Below, piece by piece: positions 35,685 to 47,625 of a DNA stretch of 64,000 bases (position 1 is the stretch's first letter; the number at the start of each line of letters is the position of its first letter). The notes below the pieces were generated by a model. It was not told the DNA's origin. It ran no database searches and saw only the letters and a list, made by a program, of their open reading frames with translations. The stretch spans positions 2,232,001 to 2,296,000 of the forward strand of contig WHUZ01000002.1 of the NCBI GenBank assembly GCA_015179045.1. Direction: 5' to 3'. The DNA is from Kalaharituber pfeilii (Eukaryota; Ascomycota; Pezizomycetes; Pezizales; Pezizaceae). Position numbers and translations under genes: made by a program.

Positions 35685-37312
35685 ATGGCTAGCAAACTCA
35701 AGTCCCGCTGGGACACCGCCGAGGAAGACCCTGCCGAAACCGCCCGCATCAAGGCCGAGAAGGAAGCCAAAAAGAAAGCCAGAGCCGAGAAGGAGCGAAG
35801 GAAAGCAGAGGCCGCAGCCGCTGCGGAGGAAGCACGTCGAAGGAAGCAGCAACAGCAGGAGGAGGAACAGCAGCAAGAAGCAGGCGATGAGCGCCCGTCA
35901 GCCCCTGGTCTCGCGAGCGGGCAGCCTCCCCCAAAACGCCGAAAGTTGGAAGACGGCGCAGCGACACCCTCCGGTCCCCCGCCGCCAGTGAAACTGCTCC
36001 GGTTCCAGGCCTCTGAGATAGGCCCCTGCCGACACGTCGATAACTACGAACTGCTCAATCACATCGAGGAAGGGTCTTACGGGATCGTCTCGCGGGCGAA
36101 GGATGCAGCGACAGGTGAGATCGTGGCACTCAAGAAGCTCAAGCTGGAGCGCGAGCGTGATGGGTTCCCGATTACCAGTTTGCGGGAAATACAGACGCTC
36201 ATGACGTGTAAACATCCCAATGTCGTCAACTTACGGGAGATTGTGATGGGAGACCGTCTGGATCAGTGAGTTGAACCCCCCCCCCCAACCTCCACCCTCC
36301 CCCTCCTTCCCCTTGTCACCCTGCTCTTTCAAGTACCTACTTGGGCCCCAGGCTCCGCGCAGCTATATCGACTTTGACTCACAATCCCGCCAACATCCAT
36401 GGGCAGGGTCTACATAGTCATGGACTTCATCGAGCACGACCTCAAGACCCTCTCCGAAGATATGCAAGAGCCATTCTTACAGTCTGAAGTCAAAACTCTG
36501 ATGCTCCAGCTCGTGTCCGCTACCGCCCTCATGCACAGCAACTGGATCATCCACCGGGACCTCAAGACCTCGAATCTACTCATGAACAACCGCGGGCAGA
36601 TTAAGGTGGCGGATTTTGGGCTGGCAAGGTTTCATGGGGATCCAAAGCCCAATATGACGCAGTTGGTCGTAACGCTATGGTATAGGGCGCCGGAGCTACT
36701 GCTAGGGGCGAAGGAGTATGGGCCGGAGGTGGACTTATGGAGTATAGGGTGTATCTTTGGCGAATTGCTTTCGAAAGAGCCAATATTGAAGGGAACGAAC
36801 GAGATTGATCAGATATCAAAGGCAGAGCCCACCAATTCCTGCTCACATGATGCACACCGGCAAGATGCTAACACACCTCACGACAGATCTTCGGCCTCCT
36901 CGGCGTCCCAACTGAAACAAGCTGGCCTGGCTACCGCCGCCTACCATACGCCAAATCCCTCACTTTCCCCAAGACCGCCAAAACCACGGGCTCACTCCTC
37001 CGCACGCGCTTCCCCTTGCTTACGAACCAGGGCATCGATCTCCTTTCCCGCTTACTCACCCTTGACCCCGAACAACGCATTACGGCGGAGGAAGTTTTGC
37101 AGCATCCGTATTTTAAGGAGGACCCGAAACCGAAAAGGGAAGAAATGTTCCCGACATTCCCTAGCAAGGCGGGGCAGGAGAAGCGAAGGAGGCACGATAC
37201 GCCGGGGGCGCCGCACAGAGGGGAGGCGGGAGGGGTGTTGGCTGGGAATATATTTACGGGGAAGGAAGAGGAGGAGGTGGGGGCTGGGTTTATGCTCAAG
37301 CTGGGGAGATGA
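35685..37312 (+). CDS. CDK11: CDK11/PITSLRE cyclin-dependent kinase, 3 exons
   Basis: Nuclear CDK of the CDK11 family (partner cyclin L; transcription and splicing). Exons: 35685-36265, 36407-36821 and 36887-37312, giving 473 aa. The family hallmark PITSLRE appears literally (about residues 162-168). Also visible: Gly loop [23 protein letters not shown] (catalytic Asp about 245), [18 protein letters not shown] and [12 protein letters not shown]. The N-terminus is a charged Lys/Glu/Arg/Ala stretch (about 20-75), probably helical, followed by PPPKRRKLE, a likely nuclear signal. Intron 2 begins GC, not GT (see findings). The ATG at 35685 is used because the longer frame starts at TTG. Confidence 0.96.
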
Positions 37313-37638
37313 AGTGGAGAATAAGGTGGGGCGCGCAGGATGTGCTTGTTGTTAGGGGCGATGACATATACCAAGTTGTGAGAAGCTAGATTTATAATGT
37401 GTATATTTCTTTTCTGCTTCCGAGATTGCTTTGGCATGCATACATCCTCTTGCATGCAAATGAAAGTAGTATTCAAATTGGGTGGCCATTGTGATGTAGT
37501 GAATTTCGTGCAACATCATTTACTAGAAAGCAAGAGAGATACAAACAACACCAAATAACGCCAGGTAACATAGTTAAAAGAACATTCCCAGCAGTGGCAA
37601 GAGAAATCTAGCATATTATAACTGCACAGATGTCTCGA

Positions 37639-38323
37639 TTATAACAAATCAAAGTCATCAACCTCATCCCTATACTTCATAATCGTGCGCTTAATCTTTG
37701 ACGAGTCGACCCAGGTAACAAAGTCCTCCATATTCCTGTGTCGCCGAATCATTAGTCCCTATATCTTCACAAAAGTAGGAAAAACAATAATAACATTCTA
37801 ACTTACCTTGTCACCAAATACCCAGGATCCGTCACCACCTCCGGCCCTACTCTCACGTGGCCCTGCTCCACAAACTCCGCAGCGGCCTTAACCGTCTCCG
37901 CCATCTTCAGCTTCGTCATAACGACTGCCAGCCTCCGCCGGCAAAAGCTCGCCACTGTCACCTTGCCCTCAATCTCACTCATTTTGGACTTTGTTGCTAG
38001 GATGCCCATGCTCCACAGCTTCTCTAGAATAAGCTCCTCGTGCTTTCGCCGGAAAGCATCCTGCGGGTTCAGGTTGGAGAGCTTGTGGGCTAACTTTTTA
38101 AGGGACAGCACAAGCTTGTTGTATTTATGGTATGTCTCCGGCGAGGGGAGGTGGTAGCGGCGCGTGATGAGGGAGGCACGGTGCGAGGCGTCGCCTTTCC
38201 AGGTGAGGAAATCGACTTTTTTGAGGAGTCTGTATGGGAAGGTTAGCATGAAAAGAGCAAAGCAAGGAGAGGAAAGGGAAAGGCGACTCACTTTTTCTCG
38301 TGGTGCTTGAGTTTGCGGACCAT
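37639..38323 (-). CDS. IMP3: U3 snoRNP protein Imp3, 3 exons
   Basis: Component of the Mpp10-Imp3-Imp4 complex that helps U3 snoRNA pair with pre-rRNA in the SSU processome. Exons: 38323-38292, 38229-37807 and 37735-37639, giving 183 aa, the same length as yeast Imp3. Conserved blocks: [21 protein letters not shown] start, [22 protein letters not shown], then the S4 RNA-binding domain [10 protein letters not shown] ... [26 protein letters not shown] and the end [13 protein letters not shown]. Tail-to-tail with CDK11 and head-to-head with APC10 (186 bp between starts). Confidence 0.96.
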
Positions 38324-38509
38324 GGCTGTGGGTACGGGATGTGATGCTCGTCAATGATAACTCCAAGCTCATCAAAGTCTACCATTGCGCCAAGATTGTC
38401 AACTTTAGTGTCGCTTGGCGCGAGCTCCATCCCGAGCCTCGCTGCCTCCCAACACCGAAACTCTAAATCCCCCCGTCCAACACTCCTATAACCTCCCAAC
38501 CTGATCAGC
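38324..38509. promoter_or_regulatory. Shared promoter of IMP3 and APC10
   Basis: 186 bp between divergent start codons, so a bidirectional promoter is implied. No TATA box or known fungal site was picked out. Confidence 0.5.
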
Positions 38510-39348
38510 ATGCCCCGCTCTCGAGCACGAACCCAGCACCAGCAGCGCCACGAGCCGACCCCGATTGTCTCGGATGACCAGAGCTTGCTAGACGCAGTCG
38601 AGGGCCTCCCGGAAGACGACTTCGGGGACGGAAACGTGGGGATTGACGAGGATCTCGAGACGGATCATGAGCTTGAGGGGGAAGAGGGTGCTGGTGCGCT
38701 CGGCCCAACCCTCCAGAGTCACCTCACCGTTCGTCCAACTAACGACCCGACACAGAAGACTCCCTCCTAACCACCACGACCACCACAACTACCCCCGCCT
38801 CTCTCGACCACCTCAAAGAAATCGGCAACCTCGCCTCATGGACAGTCTCCACTGCAAAACCTGGCTGCGGCGTTGCCGAGCTCCGAAGCGAGGATACAAA
38901 TCTCTTTTGGCAATCGGACGGCCCGCAACCACATACCATCAATATCCACTTCGCAAAGCGCGTGTGCATAAGACTGCTCAGGATATACCTAGATTACAAA
39001 TCTGACGAGTCGTATACACCGACAAAGATTGCGGTCATGAGCGGAACGGGGTACCATGACCTACAGGAGGTGTGTACGATGGTTCTCGAGGAGCCACTAG
39101 GATGGGTTGAGGTAGATTTGGGCGCCGGAGGGACCGTCAATACGGGAGATGAGGATAGGAATGATGTAGTCGGGGGTGGGGGGTGTTTGAGGAGTTGGCT
39201 AGTGCAGGTGGTAATATTAGGTAACCACCAGAACGGGAAGGATACCCATGTGCGTGGGTTGCAGGTTTTCTCAGCAAACCCAACATTTGAGTTAGAAGAG
39301 GTGCCGTATACGAATTCGGGCATGTTGGCGGAACTGGAGGTGAGGTAA
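38510..39348 (+). CDS. APC10: Anaphase-promoting complex subunit 10 (Doc1), 2 exons
   Basis: Processivity subunit of the APC/C ubiquitin ligase; its DOC domain helps bind destruction-box substrates. Exon 1 is 38510 to 38687 or 38693 and exon 2 is 38756-39348. The intron has the branch site AACTAAC just before CACAG. Either donor keeps frame (256 or 258 aa). The N-terminal about 60 aa are acidic and Arg/Gln-rich. The DOC domain is clear: IGNLASWTVSTAKPGCGV, NLFWQSDGPQPHTINIHF, YTPTKIAVMSGTGYHDLQEV and NGKDTHVRGLQVF. The protein ends LEVR, similar to the Ile-Arg tail that docks on Cdc27. An insertion rich in Gly/Asp interrupts the domain (near GAGGTVNTGDEDRND). Confidence 0.94.
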
Positions 39349-40376
39349 GGGAATGGGAGGGGATGGGAGAGTAAGTAATAGTTATAGCATCATCTTTCTA
39401 TGGGTTATGATGGCGTTATATTATGTTTTGATTGTGTTATTCGCCACCCTTGCATTGTTTTCCCTTATGTACGATACTCTCTCCATTCCCAGCTGTCTAT
39501 GATTTTTTCTATCCACTGATCCCAGATGCATACCGTATGTATATACTGTATTTTTACATCATCTTGATTAATTGCTATGATACCCGCTCTCCCATCTCCC
39601 TGGCGTTATCCTCATCGCCCATTAGTATCACATTACATTTCATGCTAAGTACATAGAAAATACATGTAAATACCTAAGAGGCCACCTATAGCATACATAA
39701 GCGCAGTTAAAAACAAAAATAATGGGAGAATAAATAGATAACAGAAGTTAAAGGAGACAAGGAATATATAATAAATATCAAAACCTCTTGTGGCAGCATA
39801 TCGCCGCAGCTTAGATCATTGGCAAAGGATTTTAATTTACATAATCCTGACTGGTGCATTCAGATTATTTCCACTAATTTGGTGCGTTGAAAGAACGAAG
39901 CGAAGGATATGGCGGGGCCTCTCAGAGGTAGCTACTCGGAGTGAAGTGTCACAGAAGCTGTGATGTTTAAGGATGCTTGACACATGTGTTCAGTCGGTGG
40001 TAAATACGGTGCATGCCTCAAAGGTATTATGAATCTCCAGAAGTATCTGTCATGGGGGTGAACAGTTCAGCTTTAGTTTAAAGCAAAATCGCAAGCTATT
40101 CGAAAAAGCGTTTTTTCTCAATTATATAATTCCCTCGCCTTTATAGTGTATTAATGTGCCCTAGAACTATTGCTCAGGTGTACGAACATATGAGAATGTA
40201 ACAAGTGCTTGATGTATCATATAATGAGAAATTATCAACAATACGCAAAGGACAAAGGAAAATAATGCTCAGTGATGGTATCAATAGCATTAGAATGATA
40301 TCTTTTAGTAGAAATAAGGAGGTGGTATACTATTCTATATAATTAAGGATGTTGCTTGGATTCACAATGCCCTATG
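39349..40376. other. Gene-free stretch
   Basis: AT-rich 3' flanks of APC10 and SEC20, which converge here. No gene or repeat was recognised. Confidence 0.6.
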
Positions 40377-41746
40377 TTACAATTCATCATGCGCCCTGGC
40401 CTCGTTATGCAATATATCACGCCCCACCTGCAGTCTTGACACTTCAAACTCCCGTTGCCTACCTATGGCCTCCCCCACCTTCTCTAGCAATGACTCATTC
40501 TCATTGAAAGGCGATAGCGGTCGTGCATAGCAATTCCAGTTCTCTCCAGTTGTGCCTTTGTCAACGTCCAATGTCTGTGATTGGGGTTCAGGTTGCGGCC
40601 CAGGAGCATTTGCTATGTCTTTAGCTATGCCCGTGACTTCCAACTTAGGTGTACTGGTCACAGTAGGGTCCTCCACAACGTGTAAAGAATCTCCTCCTCT
40701 TACTATTTCCGAGTCATGGCCACCTCCAGCACCGATAAGCAACGCTGCCATTGAAAGAAGCCACCAGCACAGCTTTAGTGGTAACCAAATGAAAAGGTAT
40801 ATTGGTCCATATAGAAATCGCCTCACAATCAGCCAAATAACTGTTGCCAACATGATATATATCGCTTTCTCATAATACCAGGCATCAGACTTGTTTTTTC
40901 GAACCAGATCAGTAATTAACCTCCTGGATTTAAGTAACAGATCATCAAATGCGGAATAACGTGTTGACAACTCCTTAAGGGCTTGTGTTGATGCTTCAAG
41001 TGTTTCAGAGGCAAATTGAGATCTTGAAAGCTCGGATGACAGCAAGGCGTGAGAGCGCCTTAAGGAGCTAGTGATATCACTGGATGCATTGAGCACAAGC
41101 TCTTCTTGCCTTCTAGATGTTAATACCACTACCACTGCCTAGCATATCATGGGCAGGCACATACGCTAGCTGGTTTGCCCCTCTCAATCTTCGTTTTCCA
41201 TCTGCTCCAGTACCAAGAAGTTTTTCCCGCTCTTTCCTCCGAGCAGCTTCTGCATTCTTTTTTGCTTCAATCTGAGCTTTCCGGTAAGAGACCCTCGCTC
41301 TAAGAAATCAGCAATTAGCAGGAGTGCTATATAGGGGATACAATCTCTGTGCACTTACATTTTCGTATCCTCTGATAGTTTATGCCATTTGGATGTGAGG
41401 CTTGTCTTCTGTTCCCCAGCTGGTAAATCTTCAATTTGTACTCGTAGTAACTGGTAAACAGACTGTGTTAGTTTCAAACTATGGCCCGCAGTGCTATTAG
41501 AGCACTGTAGAGTACCTCGAGGTCCTGTTCTGAGTCCTTCAGGCTTTGATGGATGAGATTAACGAGTTCTAACCGCGCTGCATCCACTCCTATGCCTTCC
41601 AGTTTACGGAGTTTGGTTATGAGAGCCATTGTCTGGTAGCTGCATGGTCAACAAATAACTTCAGCTTCAATGCCATATGAATTTCATACCTCCCGATGGG
41701 CATCCCCTAAGGACGCTATATTATTCGCAATATCTGTAATCGTCAT
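40377..41746 (-). CDS. SEC20: ER SNARE Sec20, 5 exons, C-terminal HDEL
   Basis: Qb-SNARE of the ER, part of the Ufe1-Use1-Sec20 receptor for Golgi-to-ER vesicles. Exons: 41746-41690, 41632-41516, 41450-41359, 41299-41165 and 41112-40377, giving 378 aa with all phases matching. The SNARE-like region reads NASSDITSSLRRSHALLSSE ... TLEASTQALKELSTRYSAFDD. Hydrophobic segments follow (YIMLATVIWLIVRRF and a second, LFIWLPLKLCWWLLSMAALLIG), then a lumenal tail. The last four residues are HDEL, an ER-retrieval signal also present on yeast Sec20. The last intron (52 nt, GTATGT donor, ATTAAC branch) was placed to keep frame. Divergent from ATG6. Confidence 0.94.
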
Positions 41747-41999
41747 CCTGAGTATCTTGTGCAGCACTTTCTTATGATTCTCTTCCAACTACAGCAATTC
41801 AATGTTCTGTCGCTGTTCGGGAGTAACAAGGGTGGCTATAAGCCTTATGAAACGTTGCTCTAAGCAAGTAGCCCACAACGTGATAGTGCCAAGACAAGTA
41901 CAGAGCCTTGTGACAAGCTCCGACCAAGCCAGTACTCTCCAGAGTCTTTTCACTGGCAACCTCTAAGATTCTGCCAACTCTCACCAGCTTTCGAAAACC
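41747..41999. promoter_or_regulatory. Shared promoter of SEC20 and ATG6
   Basis: 253 bp between divergent start codons. Confidence 0.5.
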
Positions 42000-43606
42000 A
42001 TGTTTTGCCAAAAGTGTAGAGTGCCGCTGAAGCTGCATGCCTCGTTAGAGGATCAACTCAGTCCGGCCGCATTTGATCTTCTTGTTGGTGTGTACAATGA
42101 ACCAGCTTATTGGTACGCTCACTAACCAGTACTTTAGGAACTTCAACGCAATCCCAGAAAGCAAAGCAGGCGTTCCCACCCTCAAAGCCACCATATCCAG
42201 CTGAACGGCGAGAAATTTATGAAAAATCAACTCAGGTGCCTTCCTCTGCGGTTTTCAGGAGGGTAATTCCAACACAGCGGTTTTCATCTCCGACGCTTCA
42301 CGACTCTCATCTTGATGGGGCCGGTGGCGACGGAAAATCACAACAGTCTGTTCTCAGCACTCCCACTAGGTCTATTTACCAAAATCCAGCAGAATCATTT
42401 GTCTACCTGACAGAATCTCAAGTTGTTGCACCTCCTAACCCGGTGTTGAAAGGAACATATGCCAGTGACAATAATCAGGGGAATACTACAAACATCATTG
42501 AGTCAGAAGGGGAAGAAAAGAATGCACTATCACATCAAATGAAGATTTCTGCAAGGCTGTTTGATGTGTTGTCTGCCAAATCCGATATTGACCACCCCAT
42601 ATGCATGGAATGCACCGAGTTACTTGTGGAAGGATTTGGAAAGCGTCTTGCGAATGTCACAAGGGAAAGAGATGCGTATATTGAGTTTCTTAAAAAGGTC
42701 AACGCAGAGTTACCTACGCAAGAAGAAAAATTACAGGCCGAGGAAGAATATCAAGCTATGGAGACGGAAGAAGCACTAGCCATTCAAAGCCTTCGAGATA
42801 CCGAGAAGGAAAAGGCGGAGGTTTTAGAGGAGCTGCGGCAGTTAGAGGAAGAAGCAAAACAGTTAGATTTGGAAGAAGAGAAATTCTGGAGGGATCGGAA
42901 TGAGTTTGCGCTTCAATTAGAGGAATTCCAAAATGAGCGAGATGGGGTAAATCTCCAGTACGATCACGATTCAAGGCAGCTAGAGAGGTTGAAGCGAACA
43001 AATGTTTACAATGATACCTTTTGTATCGGTCATGACGGGAATTTTGGTACTATCAATGGTTTACGGCTCGGAAGGCTTCCCAACCAACCTGTATGACATC
43101 AGTGCTTAAGAATCTGTTCATATGCTAACCATGTATAGGTCGAATGGCCGGAAATAAATGCAGCATGGGGCCAGACACTACTGCTTCTGTCGACAGTAGC
43201 GGAGAAAATCAAATTCACCTTTGATGGATACCGATTGAAGCCAATGGGGTCAGCTTCTAAAATTGAAAAACTGGAAACACATAATGGAGAACAGACTAGG
43301 GTCAGCACCCTTGAGCTCTTTTCCTCAGGGGATCTTCCGATTGGAAGAATATTCATGCACCGGAAATTCGACGCCGCAATGGTCGCCTTTCTCGACTGCT
43401 TAAAGCAGATGGGGGAATATGTCGAAAACCAAGATGCCAATCTCAAAATGCCATACATTATTAACAAAGACAAAATAGGTGATGCATGTATTCGATTAGC
43501 CTTTAATCAAGATGAATCATGGACGAAGGCTTGTAAACATACATTGGCATGCGCAAAATTTTTGTTAGCATATGCTTCTAAATCCAGGGCGCTTAATGTG
43601 CAATGA
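42000..43606 (+). CDS. ATG6: Atg6/Vps30 (Beclin 1), 3 exons
   Basis: Subunit of both PI3-kinase complexes (with Vps34 and Vps15), needed for autophagy and vacuolar sorting. Exons: 42000-42087, 42138-43090 and 43139-43606, giving 502 aa. The N-terminal MFCQKCRVPLKLHASLEDQL has the family CxxC. The coiled coil runs roughly residues 195-310 (Glu/Leu-rich heptads). The BARA domain begins with FCIGHDGNFGTINGLRLGRL, continues VEWPEINAAWGQTLLLL, and ends KFLLAYASKSRA. The last intron has a TGCTAAC branch. Complete, with no defect. Confidence 0.97.
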
Positions 43607-43968
43607 TTTACGTCACTGTTGGGAGACTGCATATTTAGACGGCGTTATGTTTGGCTTTGGCGTATTCCGGATGACACTGGGGTTTATTGTCATACCATTT
43701 GAACATTTGAGCAAAATTTTTCTTGAATATTGAATTAACCAGCGGCGAGTGCTACTAGCCTGACATATACCAGTCGTATAGCAGAAAAAATGGAGTTTCA
43801 CTCAGGAGTAGTATCCTTATACTTTCCCTACAGTGCCCCAATGTCTACCCCAGCGAGTTCTGCTTTCCTTATCTATACCCAGTTAATATTTCTATACCTG
43901 CGATAATGGATCTGATTCTTACCTATTTCTCCGTAGCCCCGATAACAGTGCATCTATCATTTTACTCT

Positions 43969-44286
43969 CTAATCTAGGCACCTATCCCATCTTACTGCCC
44001 TCTCATTGGCAATCAAAGCTCTCAATGCCCAAGCCACCCTCCCTTTCGATAGTGAGAAAAGTCTCTGAACTACATCCACCTGGTTTGGGTGAATTACTTG
44101 CTTTTTAGTGAAACCCATCCTCACTCCATCTTTACATTCTCTACCCAACCGGCCTTCCTCAGTTGCGTCTTGAAATTCAGTCCACACAACATCGATTATA
44201 CAAAGCTTTTGCGCAACAGCGGCAGTGACAATGGTTTGTCTAGCATAAATCATTTTCAGCAGGGACGGTGTACGTTCTAGGCCAAC
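43969..44286 (-). pseudogene. C-terminal fragment of a citrate lyase beta-like (CitE/CLYBL) gene
   Basis: The frame reads ERTPSLLKMIYARQTIVTAA, then a TEEGRLGRECKDGVRMGF block and KKQVIHPNQVDVVQRLFSLS, followed by WALRALIA. This is the C-terminal quarter of HpcH/HpaI aldolase-citrate lyase beta-like enzymes (substrate/CoA-binding end with the IHP-Q motif). Upstream sequence past about 44290 no longer fits the family and has stops, so the catalytic Arg/Glu/Asp part is absent. A gene remnant, or the last exon of a badly decayed gene. Confidence 0.7.
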
Positions 44287-47200
44287 ATTGAATGCGAAAG
44301 GATTTCAACCCCACTCTACATTTATACTTTCAGTGCGCCTGTGACATTATTATTATAGACTGTGAAGCAGAATTCAAGATTGTTCTGAAAGGAGAGGCTG
44401 ATGACGCGTCAAGTTATTTTCTTTATTACGAGGCTGCATACAGCTGACATTGTATTTTCATAGGGACTATCAATAGAGCCTACCCGCTGCATGAAAAGTA
44501 CCTTCAAACGCCCTGTAAGATGTGGTTTCTATTTGTTATGAATGTCGACCGCTGCTTGGAAGGTGGATAAGCAATGGTGAGGCCAGTTGCGTTGCAGCTC
44601 GGCCCAGCAGTCACGCAATAAGCGCTACATCGAGGTTTTTCTCCGTTGTACAATTGAATTAAAATATGTGCAACTATAATGACGATGCAATAGCTAATGA
44701 ATGAGTAATACCTACTCTAGGCTTCCTATTTACTCTTGGAATATCACCATACATACACCTGGTTGAGATATTGACTATGTTTTTCAAAGGTCACGGGCAA
44801 AAGATTTGCCACCTTGATGGAAATGCGAAAGCTGAGGGTAAGGAGATACCTCAAAACCCACGTGATGACACTTCATCGCATTCACACCTCAAAGCAGGAA
44901 GATATGAGACCAGTGACCTGCTTCATATATGGAATTGTTTGAACGGTATTTTCAAACAGTAACCACTCAAGCAATAGAGATAATCGCCGAAAACATTACC
45001 TCATTCCAGTTGATATTATTGAATTTTACTAATCATTGCAACAACAAGAAGCATCCGTCGCTGTAAGGAGAGAAATTAAAATAGCTACACTGGTTATTGT
45101 TCCGAGGCTCCCTAAGCTTTGTTGAGAGTTTCATTAATTTGCAACTTCTGATAAGAATAGTAGTATTAGCTTTTTTGCCCTGCTTATGTGCATGAATGGC
45201 CTTGGTGACAGGATATTGATTGAAACCAGATGAGAAGATTAAACCACCTTGCCTCAGCCCATAGCGACATTATAGATGTCTTGATCATCATAGGCAAGAC
45301 CTCCTGATTAAGCACACCTTACGTGCATGCTCACTTCTACAGACATGAATCGATATACCTGCTTTTAATGTTTTAGCAACAGAAATGCAAGTAGATCGGT
45401 CCACATAACGCTTGAGTCTCCAAATTAGGAAATTGGTACCTCAAAATTGGTGGAGCGATGACGCGCTAATTGGCTAAGCCAACGGATAGCCGTTGGAACC
45501 GTCGCAAATGTTCAAATTTCTACAATCTACATTCTTCTCGACGAATTCAGGCCAGAAAAGAAAAAAACACTACCCTATGCGAGCTCCTACCTGACATTTG
45601 TTAAGCTGCAAGCTCAGCAATGCTTTGATGTGCTGCAGACAGTGGGGGAGGGCCGGCCTGCAGAATAGTAACAGTAACTCGGCATTTCATACATCGGCTG
45701 AAGCGGATACGGGGAAGAGAATAAGTTAGAGCCGAGATTTCTCTGGGGCCGCAAGCGAGTCATACCAACGGGGCCATTGCTACCGATACCTGTCATATTC
45801 TCGGGTGTTGCGTCTATATGGGGCGGCCATTGAGACTAAGGGCGCCGTGAGGGTGAGAAATCGTTGCGAGTATAAAACTTCGTCTCGACACGGATATTAT
45901 CTGTAGCGCCCTGTTAGCGTGTGCTCCCATAGCCGTTTTAGCGGAAAATGTACATACGGTACAGGTCGAGGGGGGGCCCCCGCAAGCTCCTCCGAGACAA
46001 GCAGCACATGTCCTACGTTCTGCAATTGCTTAATCAACGCATGTTGAGCAATCGCCCCCCACACAGCAGACAGCAGTCCCATTGTCCACACACGACATAG
46101 TCTTCGAGAATTGTGCTCGAGTGCATCCGTACGTACATGGACCATGGCCCAGTGATTACACGGCTCCGGATGGTGAGACCGCTGACACGTCCTAGTATTT
46201 ATATTACCCTGCAGTGGCAGCAATTATTTACAAAGCCTGAGCGGTGTGAAGTGTATATAAGAAATGGCGAATGGTGAGGGCATGATTACGGCAATCCGCC
46301 CATTATTTACTGGCACGGAATATATCAGCCGCACAATCTCAATTTGACAGCGTGTCAGGCCTCCGCTTATCGGTCCGGCTCACAGTTAAGATCTGACATG
46401 CATGCATCCCGTTGTGCTGCTCATTGCGGTCAGGATAGCTTATTGTTCCAATATCCATCGGGGAGAAGCAGGGCATGCAGCCCTCGCATTGGCCCAGAAC
46501 GGGGATTTAGGAGCAAGAGCATCGTTCGCCAACAACTGAATGGCACATGTAGAAGTACAGGCACATTTCTCTGAATATCAATCCACGGTGACACGGAACT
46601 TCCAACTATGGTACATGAGCACGGCAGGGGCACATAGTAAGCTTATCCCATACTTCCAGTTACAATGATTTGTAAATAGCAGCTATTGGGTATCAGGCAC
46701 TGTGCCATCTATGAGAAGAATGCTCTTGTGTACGAGTAGCGCCCAGCTGAACATTACCGCATTTGGAGGCTCAATCGTTCCATATACAGCTGCGGTGTGC
46801 ACGTACTTACATAGCTACCTCCTTCGGTGATCAAGATTCGAATGCATAGCTTACACCGTTATGCAAGACCCCCAATTGGCATTTGATGCTGGGTACGCAA
46901 TGTCATGTGCGCAGCCGCCGCTTGTCGGCTCGGAGTTTGCGTCAACTGCATTCCTGAACTCGGTGCCGGCCGTTGAATATGCCTATGGCCACATGACGGC
47001 TATATGGGTGATTGCAACATCATCACCCACAGGCTACAGACTTTCCCTGTCGCAATGCCTAGTGCAGTGCACGCCTGCACGTTATTGCAGATGTTGCAGG
47101 CTGCGGAGCCTCGCCTCCTCCCTAGTTCATAGCTCTTTTCTCGAATTTGGTCTTGTCGAATTCTTTATTATAGGCCCTATAATATACTTTCCCCCACATT

Positions 47201-47625
47201 TAACATCCAGGTATACGATATGGAACGGCTGGCAGAATTGAGTTTATCTATATCTCCCCACAAACTACCCCGCATCAAGCTACACTTACTGTAGCATTCC
47301 TTCCGGACAATGAATAGTACTATTCCAAGCATGGCAATGTCCGCTTATTAAAGCATGCAAAGGGATGACCATTGATAGTTGTCGGGTTGATAAACACATT
47401 GGAGCTGGAAAAGATACTAGGATGCGTAAATTCACATTGGCCATATTGGAGGATGTGTCAAACCAGTAGCCGGTGATGGTGGCTATAAGAAGCAGGCCAG
47501 AAGGGCCTCAGTTGCCTTCTCAGGTAGCATCGAGAGCCGGAGACCTCTTTCACAAGCTCAACAGGTGTTTATATCTACAGGAACATTCCAACCCACAGCT
47601 CAGCTGAGTGTTGGCATACGATACC
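44287..47625. other. Long gene-free stretch
   Basis: 3.3 kb without a recognisable gene, RNA or bounded repeat. Short frames (44771-44962, 45897-46223, 46861-47241) have no family pattern. A TATAAGA at 47484-47490 lies about 136 bp before the next ATG and may be its TATA box. Confidence 0.5.

Noticed and set aside
46861..47241. 126 aa plus-strand ORF
   Set aside because: No family pattern, no clear promoter or splice support; likely chance.
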